A stretch of DNA of 64,000 nucleotides from Numida meleagris (lineage: Eukaryota; Chordata; Aves; Galliformes; Numididae): positions 1,836,917 through 1,900,916 of the forward strand of contig NC_034421.1 of the NCBI RefSeq assembly GCF_002078875.1, written 5' to 3'. Below, piece after piece: positions 15,243-29,500 of this stretch. The notes under the pieces are model-generated. The model saw only the letters and a program-made list of their open reading frames with translations, ran no database searches and was not told the DNA's origin. The position numbers and the translations under genes were made by a program. How positions within the stretch are numbered: the first letter of the stretch is position 1; every line of letters starts with the position of its first letter.

Positions 15243-15487
15243 GATGTGACAGGACAATGGAAATGGTTTCAAACTAAGAGGGCAGATTTAGACTGGGTGT
15301 AAGACAGACATTTCTTACAATAAGGGCAGTGAGGCAGTGGTATAGGGTGCCCCATCCCTGCAGACACCCAAGGTCGGGGATGATCTGAGCACTGATGGAG
15401 CTGTGGGTGTCCCTGCCCAGTGCAGGCAGTGGGACAGATGGCCTTGAAAGGTCCCTTCCAACTCAAACAGTCCTATGATTCTATGAC
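15243..15487 (+). mobile_element. CR1 LINE 3' end fragment
   Basis: The order of motifs is that of a 5'-truncated CR1: ATGGTTTCAAACTAAGAG, GGCAGATTTAGACTGGGTGT, GTGAGGCAGTGG, GCCCCATCCCTGCAG, GGTCCCTTCCAACTCAAAC, and the CCTATGATTCTATGA end. The end at 15487 is the natural CR1 3' terminus with ATTCTATG-type repeats, so the left edge is where reverse transcription stopped. Confidence 0.92.
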
Positions 15488-16991
15488 TCAGGGACAAACT
15501 GGACATCAAGTGTCAACATGGAGCAGCCTCAGGCACTTAGATTTTCCTTCAACTGTTGACTTTGAGAGCATAATTAGTCAAATGGCCAAGCCTGTATTTC
15601 AGTCCTGCACTACAGAGAGTTCACAGCCCCTTGGTGTAATTGACAACCATCAAAATTCACTCCACATTCCTGGTCAAAACACCAACAGTAATTATGGGAA
15701 AAATCAGTCAGGGACCCCAGAAGGAGGCAGAAGCTTGCAGGCTGGCACAGCTCCATCTCAGCACCCATTCTTCCCTTTGCACTTTTTTTCCTGTTTAGGG
15801 ATGGTGGTAACCACCAAAATTACAAAGTAAAAACACTCCGCAAATAATAAATCACCAGATCACCTGGAGAACAGGTACAAATTGGATTCAGGAGCTGTGC
15901 TTTACTGGTGTTTCAGCGCTCATTTGTCACTCACTTATCCTTTGTGCTTCAGATCATCCCCCACATTGGAGCACTTCGTGTGCTGTCAGTGATTTGCTCC
16001 AATCATACACATTTCCAAATAACTGCACAGCCCAGACCTAATGGTGAGCTCAGAAACCAGCAGCAGTTTGTAAATCATTCACAGATCAAACAGCACAGAG
16101 CCTCGGGAAGCACGGTTTGAACAGCTGTAATATACTTACAATATTGCCACAAAATGCTGATATGCTGAAATCAATAGGATCTGACAGGCTAAGTATCACT
16201 CTGCAGTCCAAAGGCAAGTTTAACTAACTTCAGAAGCATCACCTGGGCCAGACAGAGATGGAATTGGTCTTTTCCTTCATCAAGGGAAGGAAACTACCAC
16301 TTTGTGCTCTATGGTCACGTACAGGTTTCACCTCCCAGCTGCTGTGCCACCCTCCCCATCTCCCCAGTCCAAGGAACACTGACTGTGGCAGCTCTCCAAA
16401 GGGAGCCAGGACACAGTGTGCCTCCTCCAGAGCGAGCCCTGAATGGAGCAGCATGATGGGGCACACACAGCACTGCAAGGAGGGCTGAGTCAGCCCCCTC
16501 CGGCCATCAATCTCAGTCATCACACAACTCCCTTCCATTTATCACATCTGATCCTTCCCACTGATTTATCTTGTAATGGAGTAATTGTAGAAGTACAGTT
16601 ACCTCCTCGGAAGGAGCACAGGACCTCACGGGGAGGGTAGTGCTGGCTCACACGATTTCTATCTCAAGCCCTGTGATTTTTGGTAGCATTCTTCAGCTTC
16701 AGTTGCCAGGAGCATGCAATGACACGAGGATCTCAGCTAGCTCTGCTCTTAATTTGTATTAACAGTGATTTTTCTAGACTTTTATCTCTGTATCTGGATA
16801 CAGAACAGCAATCCAAGCTCTTTTTTTCCCCAGGAGTTTGCAGAGGGCCTTCTTGTGCTGGGTGAGGAATGGGCTGGTGCTGGGGGAAGAGGGGCACCGT
16901 GCTCAGGGCTGAGTCTGTGCAGCACACGAGGACAGCTGCTCCTCCCCTTACACGGGGCTGCAGCTGGACTCAGCTCAGGCACAAAGAAATA
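15488..16991. other. Intergenic sequence between CR1 and mariner copies
   Basis: No gene or repeat recognised. Moderately GC-rich near 16350-16500 and 16850-16970, without a CpG island. Confidence 0.55.
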
Positions 16992-17518
16992 CGAGGGCTG
17001 CTCCAAAAGTAATGCCTCCTACTTTACAATGTTGGCCCATGGCATCAGAGGCAGATGTTTGTAAGATGGCAAGAGGCTGAGCCATCCCACCACCATTCCG
17101 TGACATGTTGATGCCGTGTGACAGATGGCAGCAGAGGGGCACCCTGACAGAATGGCACCTGACATGGAAGTGCAAAAGTATAGAATAGAATTTCCCCATG
17201 CAGAAGAAGTGGCACCTACTGACATTCATCCATGCTCGCCAGTGTTGAAGGAGACTAAACAGTGGATGTGAGCACACTGAGGTGGTGGGCAGTGCATTTC
17301 AGCAGTGGTGACCGTAGGTCACCTCCACTGGTACAGATTCCTCTGAGTGCAGCATGCAGGCCCTTGTTCATTGCTGGCAGCTAACAGTGGTGACTATGTT
17401 GAAAAATAGTGGTTTGCAGCTGAGAATTTGCTCTGTTAAACAGTGTTCTTGTGCTCTTTGTATCTGTTACTGTTTCAACAGAAATAAATAGAAGGCATTA
17501 CTTTCAGAGCAACCTGCA
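16992..17518 (+). mobile_element. Nonautonomous mariner element (Galluhop / Mariner1_GG type)
   Basis: The element is flanked by TA at 16990-16991 and 17519-17520, the mariner target duplication. Its ends are inverted repeats: the left reads CGAGGGCTGCTCCAAAAGTA and the complement of the right reads TGCAGGTTGCTCTGAAAGTA, followed by ATGCCT on both. Inside, a reading frame near 17249-17305 (AGTGGATGTGAGCAC onwards) recalls the helix-turn-helix part of a mariner transposase (VDVSTxRxW), but no full transposase ORF is present. At about 527 bp it matches the short internally deleted mariner abundant in chicken, as I remember it. Confidence 0.92.
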
Positions 17519-20500
17519 TACTTAGAACCAGAAAGGGAAACATGATGTGTATTCTTGCAGTTCCCAAGCTGAGTTTCCCCTCTGTCTTTCAGGGTGCCAG
17601 GGCTGGGCACGCACGGGTACATCTGCAGTGTGACAGCTCTACAAAACAGAAAACCTTGCAAATAAATTGGGTGGGGGAAGGGAGTGTTTAATCCTCTTCT
17701 CTGCATTCAGAAAGGTTTTGCTCAATTCTACTGTGGCCAAACCACACTGCTGTCAGGGCCAGCGTCTCCTTGTAGCTGAGCTCAAACGACAACCAGGTTT
17801 AACCCTGCAGAGACAAGCGGCCATCACAGTGCTTGTCAGAGATGGGCAGGAAGCTGTGCACCAGTCACCTTTTCCTCCGAGAGGATCTGCTTCAATGACA
17901 AGTGCATAAGGATTGCAGCTTGTAAGGGAAGTCCTAACCCAAAGCATCAGGCAGGGCATCCTCAGGGTGCTGCTGCCCCTCCGCGCTGTGACACCGCCAC
18001 CGGTTGGCAGCCACAACCTGAGGCCTGTTGTTCTTGGCACCTTTCTGAGAGCCTCACCTACTGAAAGCATTTAATTAACTGAGAATTTTAACCTTCAGAA
18101 CAAGCAAAGCAAAACAAGCAGCGACTGCTGAGCTCTGATGACTTTGGAGGAAAGCTCCAAAGCATAACCCTGGCATCTCTTGAAGGCACCAAAGGCGAGA
18201 AGAAGGGTTGCAAGACACTGTGTTCTGTTTTTAGATATCAGAGTCCCAAAGCCAAGCTCCTACTTTTAGAGGACCTGGCATCACTTTTGCATGGGAGGAG
18301 GCATTAACAGCTTAGTTGGGCATTATCTTTGGGAGAAAAATCATTTACCAGATATTAGCTATCTCTAGGTAGTAATGGGCCAGTGAAGAAAAATGCGTTT
18401 TGCTTAAGTGTTCATTACCATGGCAAGTTTCACTTGCTCTAAAACAACTTGCATATTAAGTAGCAATAATGAAAGCCTCATTAAGGGCTGCACATATGTC
18501 TGGCACTGAAAGGACACACAGGAAAAAGAAGCTTGCAGTGTTAAGCTGTTCCCAACCTTCTCCGCTGGTGATCCCACCGTACCAAGCTTCTCATGCCCAT
18601 GGAAGCACCCACTGTTGCTGGATGCAGTCCTTCACAGCCTGCCCTCCTCCATCCTCTCTTTTTACAAGAGCTATCTGCATATCATCCCATATGTCAAATG
18701 GTATATTACTCCAAGTGCAAAACAGAATGAGGAGACTGGGCTCTGACTGGAACAAGAAATCAAGGTTTGGTGTGTTCATAATCAGACCCAAATCAATAAT
18801 GGAAGGATTTCACCCAGAGCTGTAAGATGCATTGTATATTTCATGCTTCTGAACAATGAATATTGGGTGTTTCCTGCAATGTATAATACAAGGGAACTTC
18901 AGATTCTTTCAAGCATGCATTTTTATGAAGTTAGAGGAATAAAAATTCTGACCTTGAAGCGCAGCCATACTAACATTAATGAAGTACGAACTACATACAA
19001 TCTAGTTTATCATTATGACTCAGATGAGATTAGCTAATCAAGCAGCTTAACTCCCAAGCAACTATATACTGCTATTGTTTGTTTGTGGTTCTGGCAGAGA
19101 AGCCACAAAAAGGATGAAAACCACAATTAAGGATTTATTTACATTTTCTTTAAATATCAACAGCATTATATTACGGACAATGCCCTTAATCACCTACCCA
19201 GTTCCAGGTTGATAATGCACTACCTGCTTATAAATTCCAAGCACTGATTTATTGTCTGACAAGGCACTGCTAGTTTTTATGTACGAGCCTATGGAGCCTG
19301 AACTAACTTTGCTTCCAGTCAAGAATCAGTGGCTCCCAGAGAGCTCCAGTTCTTTTCCAGTCTCTGGCAATCACATGAGAGCATTAGAGAACTCACAGCT
19401 TCATTGCCACATCAAAAGCCATGTTAAATCTACAGCTTATGGCCAGTCCCTGGGGAGCAGGGGTGGGTACTGTTCTACAAGGAGCAGATTGCTCCTCGGA
19501 CAGCTTGATACCTAGCTCTGAAATCTGCATTGGACTCGAGGATCCTTATGGGTCCCTTCCAACTTGGGACACCCTCTGAGTGCAGAAGCATCTTTTCCCC
19601 TGACTTTTACAAAGACCAAGGAAATGCAAAGCGACACACCACACCTGAAGAGCTCCATCAGTTCACCATTCCTAATGTGCAGGAATACTCCTCTCCTTCC
19701 CCTCAGTGCCCTGTCCCAGCCTGCCTTCACCCTGACACAGGCTCCAGCCTCCAAGAGGGGAGAGAGGGAGGGATGCGCGGCACCAGGACGGCAGCTGGCA
19801 CGCTCAGCCTGGTCCTTATTTCAGTCATCTCCTCCAAGAAGGAAGAGCTGGAAAGGCTGACTCGCTCGTCCCAGCTTGCCAAAGCAGGGATACGCTCTGC
19901 GGTATTTTCTTAAGTGCTTCTGTCCAGTTTACATTTAAACAATTCACGTAATGGGGATTTCACGAGCAACCAGCTTTGTTGTTTGGAAAAACATTCTGGC
20001 AGCCAGCTGGCATCTCCCCGGCTCGTTCTCACACCGTCCCTACCCGCAGTGCCTCTTTCCACCACATTTCCTGGGCCATTGGAGCAGCTGCCCTGTCCTC
20101 CACCGCACTGCCTTTGCCACAGCACAGAGCTGGGGAAAGGCTGACCTGCCTGAAACATAGCATTAAACACAGACTCATCCATCTCCAAGATCTTGGGAGC
20201 ATCTGCTCCTTGGCTGCCAACTGCAGTCTCAGCACAAACTATTGATCTCACACCACATACCCTGACCTGGGGATATCTCCCACGTCGCTACGACAGCAGA
20301 GTTCTGCCTTTCCCTTGGGCTTTGTTTCATCCACACGTGCTTCTTCTGAGCACCCCTCCCCTCACAGCCCTCCCACCCAGACTGACATCCCTCCCACCTG
20401 TCCGAGGCAGCTTTTGTTCCCCCAGCCCACTCCATAGAAACGAGGCCCTCTGCAAATTGCCGACCATCCTTTCCATTACATTTCTATAGCAATACTGGCA

Positions 20501-23500
20501 CATTAGTTCCACTTATCCTTGGTTAATAGTTCAGCTTATATTCAAACAGCCATTAGCATAAAAATCAACACAGCAATTTCGTATGAATTCTCATATCATT
20601 AATCCATTTAGAGTGGATACACAGTTCACACTCCAAATTCACTTAATTATTAACTTAATAACATTTAAAGAGGCCATGGTCTTCGGCTCCACTAGAACAC
20701 AATTCTTCCCCCCCTCTCCTCGCTTTCATAGGTTTGCTGCAGGGTTCATTTTGCAAGGTTTGGGTAATGCTTGGAGGTGTGACATCTCTGTGAGAGATCC
20801 CCACCCAACCACAGCTTGGCTCTCATGAGAGCAAACCTTCCAGAGCTCCGGCTGGCTGCTCGCTTGGTGTGCTCAAGGGGGAGGAAAGAGGTAACAAGTG
20901 CAGAGAGCATAAAGCAGATGCCATTCACCCAAAACACTCCACAGGGTCAGCCCTGAGCATCCTAACCCCAGACATCCCAGGACTCCTTCCAGTCTCCCTC
21001 TGTCCTGCTCCAGCAGTACACGAGCCCTGCAGAGGATGGATGTAATTACGTCTTCCTCTACATCCACCAATCAGCTCTGGCATGAACAGTGGATAAATCA
21101 CCACGATTTCCAGGCACCACACACAAAATCAGCTGCAACAAAACCGTTCAAGAAAACTCTTATTTTCCTCTACCATTTAATTCAACATTTTTCCTCTTGC
21201 TTCTTCCCCAGCCCTCTGTTCTCTCATTGTCCACAGGGGATGATGGTGTTTGCGCTTCAGCTGCTGTTACTGGGAAAAGCAGTTGACAAGCAGCCGGCCT
21301 TGCATTTCACTTTCAAGAACAGCAAGTTTGGACTCGCCCAAATCCTTGCATAATTTGTGCTGCTGCTGGAGGCCGTTCCCAGAGGTTTCTTTTTTCCAGT
21401 GCAATTTGGTGCCACAGCCAAGGATAAGGAGAGGAGCAGAGAAGCATCCAAGAGCCACGGGGAAGTGCAGCAAGCAGCAGCATCGCTTCAGCCTCCTGCC
21501 CTGGTCTGCATCCCTCTGCCAGGGCCTGGAGTGCAGAGGAAGATGCTGAGCATGCCAGGCTGTGCTGGGCTGGAGCCCACCTTGCTGTAGTGCCAAGGCA
21601 GAGCTATCAGACCCACGTATGGCCATGCTGGGAATGCTGTTTGGAAAGCTTGGGATGGATCAACTAGTTTTCAATTATCGTGGTAACCCATTTCATCAGC
21701 TTAAAGCCACATGTTCGCCCCAGGTATGTTGCAAGGCAGATCTTTCAGTATGAATATATCCTACATACAGTTCTGCCTCTCCGAGTCATCATAGCAAGCC
21801 CAGCATCCCCACTGGCCGCAGTACATTTGTGACACTGTGCTGGCAGGAAACCTCCACTATAACAGATACCGGTGGAAACTGACTGCACCAGCACAAAGCT
21901 TTCTGCAGGAGAAGGGGCACCAGAGCCAAAGAGGCCGCTCTGCCTTCCACAGGGAAATGAGTGCTTGGAGGATGCATCAATGGGCTCGAGCCCAGCTTTA
22001 ATAACACATCTTACCACAGATGTCAGCAAAAGCAGATTCAGATGTGCAGCACGGCAGGATATAAGCAAATGCTTTTATTCAGATGTTGTCGTAAAGAGGA
22101 GAACATCCCAGAATAGACAATAACTGCGTTGCGTGTGGTTTCTCCTCCTCAATTGGGCCTCAGGGTGTTTTCCCACCTCTTTACCACACAACACCATTCC
22201 TTCTTAGTTCATGCACATGGGAATTTCAAGGGAGCAGTCCTTTCTCGGGAGTGCCTTTAAAAGAGCAGGCTCAGTACAACGAGGTACAGCTTTGCACCCA
22301 TCGTATTTGGCTTGCTAGTTGCTCCAGGAAACTTTCATTCTTACTTGGGATCTGAGAGTTTATCCACGCCACTAAAAGCAGCCCTTTGTTGTGAAGAGTC
22401 TACCACTGCGTCTGCTTAATTTACAAGGTGACACCATAATCCTACTTCCACTGCAAAACACAATAAGAACCATTTCAAAAGGACTCAAAGCCGCCCCTGA
22501 AACGCTCTGTGACATTTCACAAGCATTACCAAACTTCTCCCTGCTCTTTCTAAATTTGGCACAGATTTTCTTAACACTGTCTTTAGAAAACAGCCCTCAT
22601 AAGCAACAGTTTCTGTGAGCAAGGTCCACGCCTGGATTGGGCGCTACACAGACCACCTCCCATCCCAGGCACTCGCATACAGCCCACATCCCCTCCTGCA
22701 GCCCACAGAGAGATGGAGCAGTTCATCACTCCTGTCCCTCCGTGTGCTCGCAGCACTGATCACACCTCACGGCAGTTTGAGGAGTACAGTGGAACAAGAA
22801 GTCATCCTCCAAGACACACAGCCCGCCCATGCACACAGCCGCAGGTCAGACACTGAGCACAGGGCTGGGCAGGCTGCACCTCGAGGTGGGTTTGTGTCTC
22901 ACCCCACATGGCACACACAGGCACGCTGCGGGGCTGAGCAGAGCAGCATCCTCCTTAACCAGAACAGCTGCATCTCCACCAAGCATTCTTAATGGAAAAA
23001 ACACCATTTTGTGCCGCATGGGTACAGGCTGGGCTGCAGAGCACACAGCCTGTCCAACAAGTCTGCATCAGACAAATCCCCCGAGGAGTGGGTTAGCACA
23101 TAGGCAGGGCTGGGTGCAAGCAGCCTGCCAGCTCTGCTGCTCATCCTCAGATGCTAAACCTGGGACGTGTCCGGACAAACCGTGCTGCTCAGCTCCAAGC
23201 CTCCGGCCAGAGCAAACTCAGCAGCTGGAGTGGAAAAATACCTCTTTCCCACGTGCAGCCATTCACTCCCACCAGCGTGTTTGCTCACATGCACTCTGAA
23301 ATCAGGATTATCCTGAAGTAGGGTTTAAGCTGTTTCTCATTTACACTAGAGGAAATTCTCCTACCTCACTGTTCTTCGCCTTGCTACAAGAGTTAGCATA
23401 AACAAACTTGGAGGGCTGCCCTGCTTTAGAGATTCACATCATGCTTCCTGGTAGGCCCCTCGCCACCCTCATAAATACATACTAAAATGATGGTCACTGT

Positions 23501-26500
23501 TCCCAGAATAAATCACATTGTAATCAAGCCTGGAGCAGTGCCATTCAGTATTTTCACCATCTTACTGGGCCCAGTTTTCTCCTATGGGGAAACTGTTAGA
23601 GGGTACATTTTAAAGTTAAGCGATCCCAAATGTGGCACAGACACTATTTTAATTTAGGAGAAAGAAAGGAATCAGTGCTGGGATCCTTTAGAATTTCCAA
23701 CTGCTCCTTTGGGCATCCACCAGCAAGCCCCAGCCAGCAGCTGCACCCCAGCTGCAACACTCCCACCTCCCAAGGCGCTGTCCAAGAGGAGCCCCAAGCT
23801 CTGGAATGCAGATCTCAGAAACAAAAGCAATTCTTATCTCATGAATCTCCATCCCACTGATGTTCAGAGTCCAGTTGTAGCCTGGAGACCATGAGGAGGT
23901 CTCACTGCATTGATGCACAACAGTAAGATGAAGAACAAGTGTCAAAATTTACCTCATGGTTTCCATCTTCCAGAGACACGTTCATACACACCCTACTTGT
24001 GTTGGCACGTGGAAGTACCACAAGAGTACAGATCAGCTTTGTCTTGCAAGAACAAGAAGAATCATGCTTTTTCATTGTTACTTCCATGTTGGTGTAAACC
24101 ACATAGTTCTCATCCCTGCATAAGCATCGTTAAAGGACGGAGCAAGCACACATGCTTTTTTTAAATACAGATGAGAGGAAAATGAGGGAACTTTTGTGCC
24201 AATACTTAAACAGAACAGATCAGGATTTTATCCAATCTGTTTTACAGGGATGGGACTGTCTCCACACCATGGATGTTTCCTCTCCCCTCTTTTTGCAGTC
24301 AAGAAGCAGAAACAATATTGAGATTATTTTTTCCTGCAGTGAATGAACCATCAATTTGAAACAAGAGATATTTAAAACAATATATAGCAGATACAGTTTG
24401 ACTTCCTGGAGAGCAGCAGGAACCCCACCTGCTCATTTAAAAGAATCCCAACAAAAATCCCTTCTCATTGCACCAAGTTCACATTGCTGTCCATGTGGGG
24501 TTCTGCTGCAGGCTGCCACATTTCTCTCTTCTCTTCCCTTCCCCAGAAAGCTCCTCCACTCATGTTTTACCTACAGGTTTTTGGGTTTCATTTTTTGTTT
24601 TATCAGTTTGAGTGGATGGGCAAAATTCAGTTTCATGGATTTAGAATTTATATTTTTGGCAGAAGAATGGAGAACAGCCTTTTTCCAAAAACATCTCACA
24701 GTAATGGTTTGCCATGTGCCAGACTGTTCTGCTTCATCAAAGATTCTGGTTTTAGCTGAACCAGGACACAAACGCAAGGAGCCTCACCATGCCAGGGCTG
24801 GGAACACACTGTGCTCAGGACCAGAAGCGTTTGCCTCTTGGAGCTTGCAAGAGGAAGAGGCCTGCACGGAAAATTTAATTAAAGGCAAGAAGCTTTTCCC
24901 TAGCTGAGGTCTCACCCGTGCTTTTAAAGCTGTGCTCCGTCCAGCTCACATTCAGATCCATGCTCACAGAGCAGGGTGGAGTCCAGGCCCAAAAGCCAAC
25001 AGTCATCTCAAACCTTTCTGTACAAGCCAAACTTTTCTCATCTGATACTGCCAGAAATGGGGAACGCCTCACCGGGACCTCAGAGCCCAGGGCTGCTGAT
25101 GCAGAGCTCCCTCTGATCCCACACCACACCGCAGCCCCGCACAGCGCCCGCTGCCCATTGGGCAGCCCCAGTGGGGTTGAATCCCCCAAGCCCAGGGCTG
25201 GCTTGCATTAGGGGAAGACTTGGTACAACCTGACCACACGCATCCCCTAAGGGAGATACAGCTCACACCCACAGAAATCTTTTTGTTGGGCCAGCTCAGT
25301 CAGTTCTGAGCCAACAAGCTATTTCAGCAGAAGGACGCTGTTGTATGCATGCCTCCAATGAGGGCTTCCCTCCGCAGCCAACTGGGAACAGCCCAAATGA
25401 AAGCAAATGTAAGTAAACAAAAGCAGAAGTAAATATAGAAGTATGGGTCAGCATTCAAGAAAATATATTTTTTAAGGGAATGCATAATATAATCCTGTTC
25501 CTTTTCTTGCGTCAATAAAAGAAATCACGGGTGGGGATGCTGTTATGAAAGAGCTCTAAAGCGAGGTCCCAGGGCAGTGCAATGGGCTGCTGGAACTGCA
25601 GGGCTCGTGCTCACACGCACTGTGATTCTACTCCAGCAGCAAGGAGAGAGGGGTGATTGATATCAAGTAACTCACTGTTATTTCATTATTTATGACCCCG
25701 AATACAAATACTGCAAACAGATTTGAAACAGGAGATTAAGCCAATTTTTTTTTTAATTGCTAGTGTTAAAAAAAACTTTAAATTCAGCTTTAGCTGCAAC
25801 CAATACAGCACCTTTCACTCCGCTAATTGATCTTAATTGATTCAAGGAACGCACTTCATTTTTGTGTTTTATTGCCAGCATATTCTGCCACTTTCTATTA
25901 CAACCCATTACAAGAGATACCTGATGTTCATACCTGCACCTCCTTCCACTCAGTTCGTGCTTTCAGCCCAATTAATCAGCTGCTTTCAGCAAGCCTTGAG
26001 CCCACATCTCATTCCTTCCAGCCAGCTGCTGACAGCCAGGCATCAGCATAAGGAGCTCCAGCACACCAGCAAGCCAAAGCGTGTCCAACCACCCAACCAA
26101 GAGCAAGCCATCCATCTGCACCCTGTGCTGCACAGGAGACTCCTTTGGTTCATGTGCATCCTTCCAGTAAAGGATCACTGTGCCTTTTCAGTGGGGTCCC
26201 TCCATGCAGATGTTTAGTAGAGAGTTGTGTCTATTTCAGTGTTCAAGTGTTCACCTCTGAGCTCGGCTCCGGGTTTCAGGGTGCAATTCTCCCCCTCCAC
26301 AGAGGGGCTGCAGGCTATAGGAAGAGGAAAGCCCAGGAATGTGGATAATGTGACAATGGCATTATCCAGGTTATTGACAAAAGAATTTATTCACTTAGAA
26401 GGGAAATATTTCCTGAAATAGCAGGTGGTGGAAGACCTAAATTATATTTTGCATAACATTAATCAAAGAAAGCAGAGGTGCTCCAGCACTCGCATAATGA

Positions 26501-29500
26501 ATGGTACATTACCACCGAGTTACTGGAGGAATGCAGGGCTGTATCTGGGTTATCTGTCCCTAGGGCTTCAGTCAGAGCTCATCATGTGGACTCAGTACAC
26601 AGTCTGCCCTGTTTGTGCTGTTAGAATATTGCACATGCACCAGCTGGATCTCTGAACAGAAGGCAAAACGTGTTAGCACAGTCCCTAGAATCTATATTCA
26701 TGAGGGAAGTGAGGTAGATAATACGCAAAGACCAGCAATGCAGATAATTAGGGGGGAGGAAACGGGAATAAGTCTGCAAGGAAGAAAGGTCAATCTGATC
26801 TCTTCCTCTGTTACTGCTTGGAAGAGGGAGCCCTCCAGGAAAAGGACATCCCAGTGCTCAACTGGGAGTTTGCCTGAAGACTGAGGATGCTGCCACTGCA
26901 CTGACTGGGTAATGCTGAGGAGTGACAGAGCTGCAAGAAGGCCTTCTCTCACCACGAAACAGAAATCCAAGAAATGCTCACCCGTGTAAGGCACAAGCCT
27001 TGCAGCCTGCTGAGGTCAGCAGCTTCTGCAAATGATTGCCATGCGCGTTAATGTGGTATGAAGGCCATCTCGGAGCAACTGAACATCCCCAGCCTCCAAA
27101 ATCCAAGGGAAAGAATTACAACCTGCAGGTGATGCCTCCTTCTGCCCAGCCCCACAGTCTCCAAAAGAAAGCACATCTGGAACCAACAACTGGGATATGC
27201 TTTTACTACCTAAATCATAATTCTCATAGAACAGAGTATAAATCAATATACTCTTTTCTTTTTCAAACTGATGCCAGCTCAGGTTTGTCTCCTAGGAAAT
27301 GGCTCTTCCAAGTTCCGGCTGCACTTAAGTTTCATCTCATAAAGATCTTTATCTTATCTACTGCAGAAATCAAGCAGGGGAAAGGCTTCTTTATCTCCCC
27401 AGCTGACAGGGAAGAGCCTAATGACAAAACCCCATTGTTCCTCCACTAGGACCTGCTTGCAGCTCCCACTGAGCTTGATACCCTGTGGAGAGGCACCAAT
27501 ACCCATTGCCTTGCTACAAACATTTACTCAGATCCAAGTCACACATCTTACCCCTATTATACAGGAGCCCCAACTGCATTTCACTGCATTTCTCCTCCAC
27601 CTCCTTGACTTCACAGCGTTCAGGTACCACTGCGTCACAGCTCTCAGTCAGAAGGTTTCTTCATTAATATTAACGACCGCTAAGTGTGACAACGTTAGTT
27701 CGTGCTTACACATTAAAGGTAATTCAGATTAAGACAGCAGACCTCCTGCTGCTACTGCTGTTGGCAGCTACGTCTTTATTTGGTGTCTTCACCACATTGA
27801 GAAGATCTCTGCTGCCCCGTCCCCCGGTTCTCCTGAGGATGCTTAAAGAAGAGCATTAACGAGCACAGCACCCAAAGGGGAAGCACAGAAAGACCACTCC
27901 AGCTGAAGAGCTGGGGTCTGGTCATTCATTCCTGCAGGGGAAAGGAAATAAAAGATACCCCAGGCATTGTTAGCTTTTAAATCGCTAAAAACTCTCGAAG
28001 AACTCATGCAGACAGAAGTTGCTCTTGCTCTCTCTAAATTAGAGACATCAGAAAAATCTCCGTGTTAGCTCTACCGCCAAGGAGCAGAGGCCTGAATGGC
28101 TTTGTTTTTCTTTATCAAAATATAATTAAAACACCAATTCCATCTTCTCCCTGCACCAAGCTTGTGAAAAGCAGTCATTTCCCTTCAATAAATTCCTGAA
28201 CATTTCATGACACAGTGCTGGAGAGCAGAGTACAAGCATATAATAAATCAGACCGCATTCTAGCTGCGGCTAAGGGGTTTATAGAAAGCTCTCTATCCGT
28301 TTCACACTCCAAAATCTGAATTATAATTAATTCCAGGAATCAACCAGCCTACCCTCGCTTTAAAAATGTCAGGCTGAGGAGTGCACTATGTGAGATTACA
28401 ATTACAATTAATGAGAAGCGCAAGCGCACGCATCTCCCAGCTTAAAACTCCTTGCCCAAAAACATATTACGGCAGCCCTGGCAGATACTAAATGATCTTT
28501 TCAAACAATGCTCACTGGTGATGAATATGGCAATTCTGCAGCCTCGTGCTAACACAGAGCAGCTCGGCAGCAGGCAGGCATCGTTCAGCAGCTCCCACAC
28601 TCACTCCAACACGCGCCCATAGCACCGACAGCTTCCACTATCCCACCTGGAAGGAACTCCCGGGATGGAAGAGCCCAGCACACTAAATTCTATACGAGAT
28701 TATCAACATTTAAGGAACATTAGGCATAACACTTAGGACAATGCTGTTATTTACTCATTTTCTTGCACAGATAAATTGAGTTATCCATTGCTGCTGCTAA
28801 GGGCCCTATCGGTACTCTCCAGCCCTACACTGTCCCACTGAGACCACTGGGCTTTGCACCTGATGCCCTGCCAAACCTGACTACAGCTCAGGCTATCCAA
28901 ATGAAGGCACCTCTTCTTCCACTTCCCCACCTGAACAGCTATTTCCGTCCAGTTCACCAGGACAATTATCACATTCTGTTGTGCCCACAATATTTCTCTT
29001 TGCTAATCACTTCACAGGGCTCCTACCTGCAGGGAATGAACTGAGCAGACCATAGGCATTTATTGCAGCCAGAGATCCAGCCCTTCTCTCATTAATTGTT
29101 TGTGCTACAATTGTTTCTAGTGTTTTCTCCTCTTAATGAAGCTGATGGCAGCTGAGTGTCTGGCTGCTCCTGTAGGAAGTGCCAAGACTTGTTATTTCAT
29201 TACAGAAGTATTATTCTTATTGGGGATTCTTTGTGAGGGCTTTACACAAGTGATGAGCTTTGTCTGGTTGACAAAGTATGGCTGAAGGACAAGCCTAAGA
29301 GCTGGAAGATAGTACTGCAAGGATGAACCTGATTTCCTATGTAGTAATTAATGAAAAAAGCATCCTCCTTTTGGCCCGTTTCCAGAGGCAAAGCAACAAT
29401 GTGTTTTTGGAGAGGGGAAAAGAGTCTGGACAAATTCCCCCTGCTCTGGTGCAGCACTGGAAGGAGGAGGACGAGGTTCTCCTGCCCTGCAGGGAAGGGC

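Noticed and set aside
24356..24907. Open frame of 183 codons on the + strand
   Set aside because: No recognisable motif, mixed low-complexity composition, and no splice or promoter context.
25560..25632. Possible CR1 tail (GGGCTGCTGGAACTGCAGG...TGTGATTCTAC)
   Set aside because: Only scattered similarity and no CCTTCCAAC segment; too weak to call.
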